Part shown: piece by piece, positions 13,569-14,630 of the stretch
Numbering within the stretch: the first letter of the stretch is position 1
How the letters are laid out: the number at the start of each line of letters is the position of its first letter
DNA from: CAZDHT01 sp964505325
Lineage (GTDB): Bacteria > Planctomycetota > PUPC01
DNA length: 14,630 nt
Assembly (NCBI GenBank): GCA_964505325.1
Contig: CAZDHT010000121.1
Span: 1 to 14,630 of the forward strand
Direction: 5' to 3'
Notes under the pieces: model-generated
What the model was told of the DNA's origin: nothing
The model's input: only the letters and a program-made list of their open reading frames with translations
The model's database searches: none
Program-made: the position numbers and the translations under genes

Positions 13569-14219
13569 TCATTTCTTCGACCGCTTCCACAGCGACCAGA
13601 GCAGGATGTGGCCGTTGCGGAGGGCTTTGCCGGTCTCCTTGGTGTAGGCGCCGGACCGGCGGGTCCATAACACAAGCCTTCTCTTGTCCTTAGGGGCCCC
13701 GGTGTCGAGCCAGTCGGCCGCATCGCCCAAGTACTTCGGATCGCCGCTCTTGCCGTCGCCGGCGCGGTATGACTGTGTCATCACGTACACGTTGCCCCGG
13801 GTGTCGGTCGCGAGCGACCGCGGCGCGCCGATGACATACGGATCGGCGCCGACAACACGCCCGAACGCGACCTGCATGCCCAGTCGCACGCGCACCTTGT
13901 ATGTGCCGCTCACCGCGGGCCGGCCGAGGTCGTCGCGGCAGTCCCACACGAGCGACTGCGCGAGCGAACCGGACCTGAGCGGCGGGGCCGCCTGCTTCCT
14001 GCCCACCATACCCGCGGCCAGATGGCGCGCCACCCGGCCCTCCGCGTCCAGCACGGAGACCTCCACGTCCGTCGGCCCCGACACGGCAAACGTGATCCTC
14101 ACGTTCGCCCCGTCTGCCGCGACCGAGGGCGCCTCCGTAAGCCGAATGTCTCCGCCCGAAGCGCCCAGCGCCGCGAAGGTAACGAGCGCCGCACACGACG
14201 TGATGCGAAACTGATTCAT
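13569..14219 (-). CDS. Secreted FlgD-Ig-like protein with an NHL-like start
   Basis: A 216-residue exported protein. MNQFRITSCAALVTFAALGA is a signal peptide. Residues about 45-120 resemble the FlgD-type Ig domain: VEVSVLDAEGRVARHLAAG, then SLVWDCRDDLGRPAVSGTYKVRVRLG. PRSLATDTRGNVYVMTQ (around 133-149) looks like the first blade of an NHL-type propeller. The protein then ends after about 67 more residues, in a basic, Trp-rich tail (LVLWTRRSGAY, HILLWSLWKRSKK). Relatives that combine these modules are usually much longer, so this may be a truncated or rearranged member, although codon use stays coding-like to the stop. GGAGGGG precedes the ATG. It lies 12 nt after the UroD-like gene and 20 nt before the HEAT-PQQ gene. 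The function is unknown. Confidence 0.72.
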   Translation of the reverse strand: MNQFRITSCAALVTFAALGASGGDIRLTEAPSVAADGANVRITFAVSGPTDVEVSVLDAEGRVARHLAAGMVGRKQAAPPLRSGSLAQSLVWDCRDDLGRPAVSGTYKVRVRLGMQVAFGRVVGADPYVIGAPRSLATDTRGNVYVMTQSYRAGDGKSGDPKYLGDAADWLDTGAPKDKRRLVLWTRRSGAYTKETGKALRNGHILLWSLWKRSKK

Positions 14220-14231
14220 CGTTCCCCTCCG

Positions 14232-14630
14232 TCAGTAGAACATGTGCTCCCGGTACACTTCCAAGGCGAACTTGAAGTCCTCGTAGTCGACGTTGGTCGA
14301 GATCGAGTGGTCCGACGCATAGACGAACCGCGCGCCGCGCTCTTTCATCCCCTCGATCAGCGCCGCGACCTCGCGGCGGATGAGGTCGCGGTCGCCCGAC
14401 TCCAGGATGCGGGCGTCGAGCCCGCCCACAAGCGCAAGCCTGTCGCCATACGTCTCCGCGATCTCCAGCGGGCGGTTCCCGGCCTTCACCTCCATCGGAT
14501 TCAGCGCGTCAAACCCCGCCTCGACGATGAGGTCGATGGCCGGCTCGGTATAACCGCACGTGTGAAAGACCACCGGCAGGTCGTACGAATGGAAGAACTC
14601 GACCAGTTCGGCGTAGTACGGGAAGATCAG
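14232..14630 (-). CDS. UroD-like (URO-D/MtaA superfamily) protein, C-terminal part
   Basis: The last 132 residues of a uroporphyrinogen-decarboxylase-superfamily protein; its 5' end lies beyond the right edge of the window. Visible are FHTCGYTEPAIDLIVEAGFDALNPMEVKAG, DRLALVGGLDAR and FVYASDHSISTNVDYEDFKFALEVYREH. These are typical of the UroD-like group that is expanded in planctomycete-like genomes and related to MtaA methyltransferases. The HTCG stretch fits the position of the Zn-ligand segment in methyltransferase-like members. It is unlikely to be the true haem enzyme HemE given this divergence, but the N-terminus is not visible. It is the first gene in view of the minus-strand operon. 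Confidence 0.85.
   Translation of the reverse strand: MIFPYYAELVEFFHSYDLPVVFHTCGYTEPAIDLIVEAGFDALNPMEVKAGNRPLEIAETYGDRLALVGGLDARILESGDRDLIRREVAALIEGMKERGARFVYASDHSISTNVDYEDFKFALEVYREHMFY

Noticed and set aside
13549..13668. Extended N-terminus of the HEAT-PQQ protein
   Set aside because: The 40 extra residues overlap the upstream gene and would bury the clear signal peptide; GGAGGGAG supports ATG 13548.

Overview
The window is a high-GC bacterial scaffold piece with two runs of exactly 100 N (4042-4141 and 7715-7814). They look like scaffold gaps of unknown true length, so this is probably a draft or metagenome-assembled genome. The gene mix is: a family 4 glycoside hydrolase, a Gfo/Idh/MocA dehydrogenase, a UroD-like (MtaA/URO-D superfamily) protein, a secreted HEAT plus PQQ-propeller fusion, a FlgD-Ig-like secreted protein and an archaeal-type Thi4. 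Long stretches of short intergenic repeats also occur. This suggests a Planctomycetota/PVC-like or similar environmental lineage, but that is inference; there is no rRNA or marker gene to settle it.

Layout. (1) 100-873, a cytosolic DPM-synthase-like GT2 glycosyltransferase with its own promoter. (2) 874-1644, a gene-free stretch filled with at least three kinds of short repeats. One kind starts inside the 3' end of the GT2 gene, and another is a set of four small palindromes, three of them spaced exactly 45 bp apart. (3) 1645-3293 (minus), a two-gene toxin-antitoxin-like module: an XRE/ImmA-IrrE metallopeptidase protein and a DUF4411 PIN-like protein, overlapping by ATGA. It has a near-consensus promoter, a perfect 17-bp palindromic operator candidate and a possible 10-residue leader ORF that ends on the start codon of the first gene. 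Its base composition looks lower in GC than the flanks. (4) 3572-4768 (plus), a GH4 NAD-dependent glycosidase interrupted by the first gap, behind a TTGACA-17-TAGAAT promoter. (5) 4908-9416 (plus), a tight gene string: beta-propeller-like lipoprotein, HAD hydrolase, spore-photoproduct-lyase-like radical SAM enzyme (interrupted by the second gap), His-type Thi4 thiazole synthase and bicupin. The last three touch or overlap. (6) 9468-10460 (minus), a Gfo/Idh/MocA oxidoreductase with its own promoter, convergent to the string. (7) 10580-14630 (minus), an apparent operon reading from the right edge: UroD-like protein (5' end outside the window), FlgD-Ig-like secreted protein, HEAT-PQQ secreted protein and a small secreted HEAT protein broken by a frameshift.

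How they may work together. GH4 and the Gfo/Idh enzyme both use NAD(P)-linked redox chemistry on sugars and fit glycan turnover. The most unusual unit is the HAD / radical SAM / Thi4 / cupin string. Thi4 of the His type is expected to use sulfide and Fe(II), and radical SAM enzymes are oxygen-sensitive, so the string points to an anaerobic or microaerobic small-molecule pathway. No other thiamine gene (thiC, thiD, thiE) and no recognisable TPP riboswitch is present here, so a role outside ordinary thiamine synthesis is possible but unproven.
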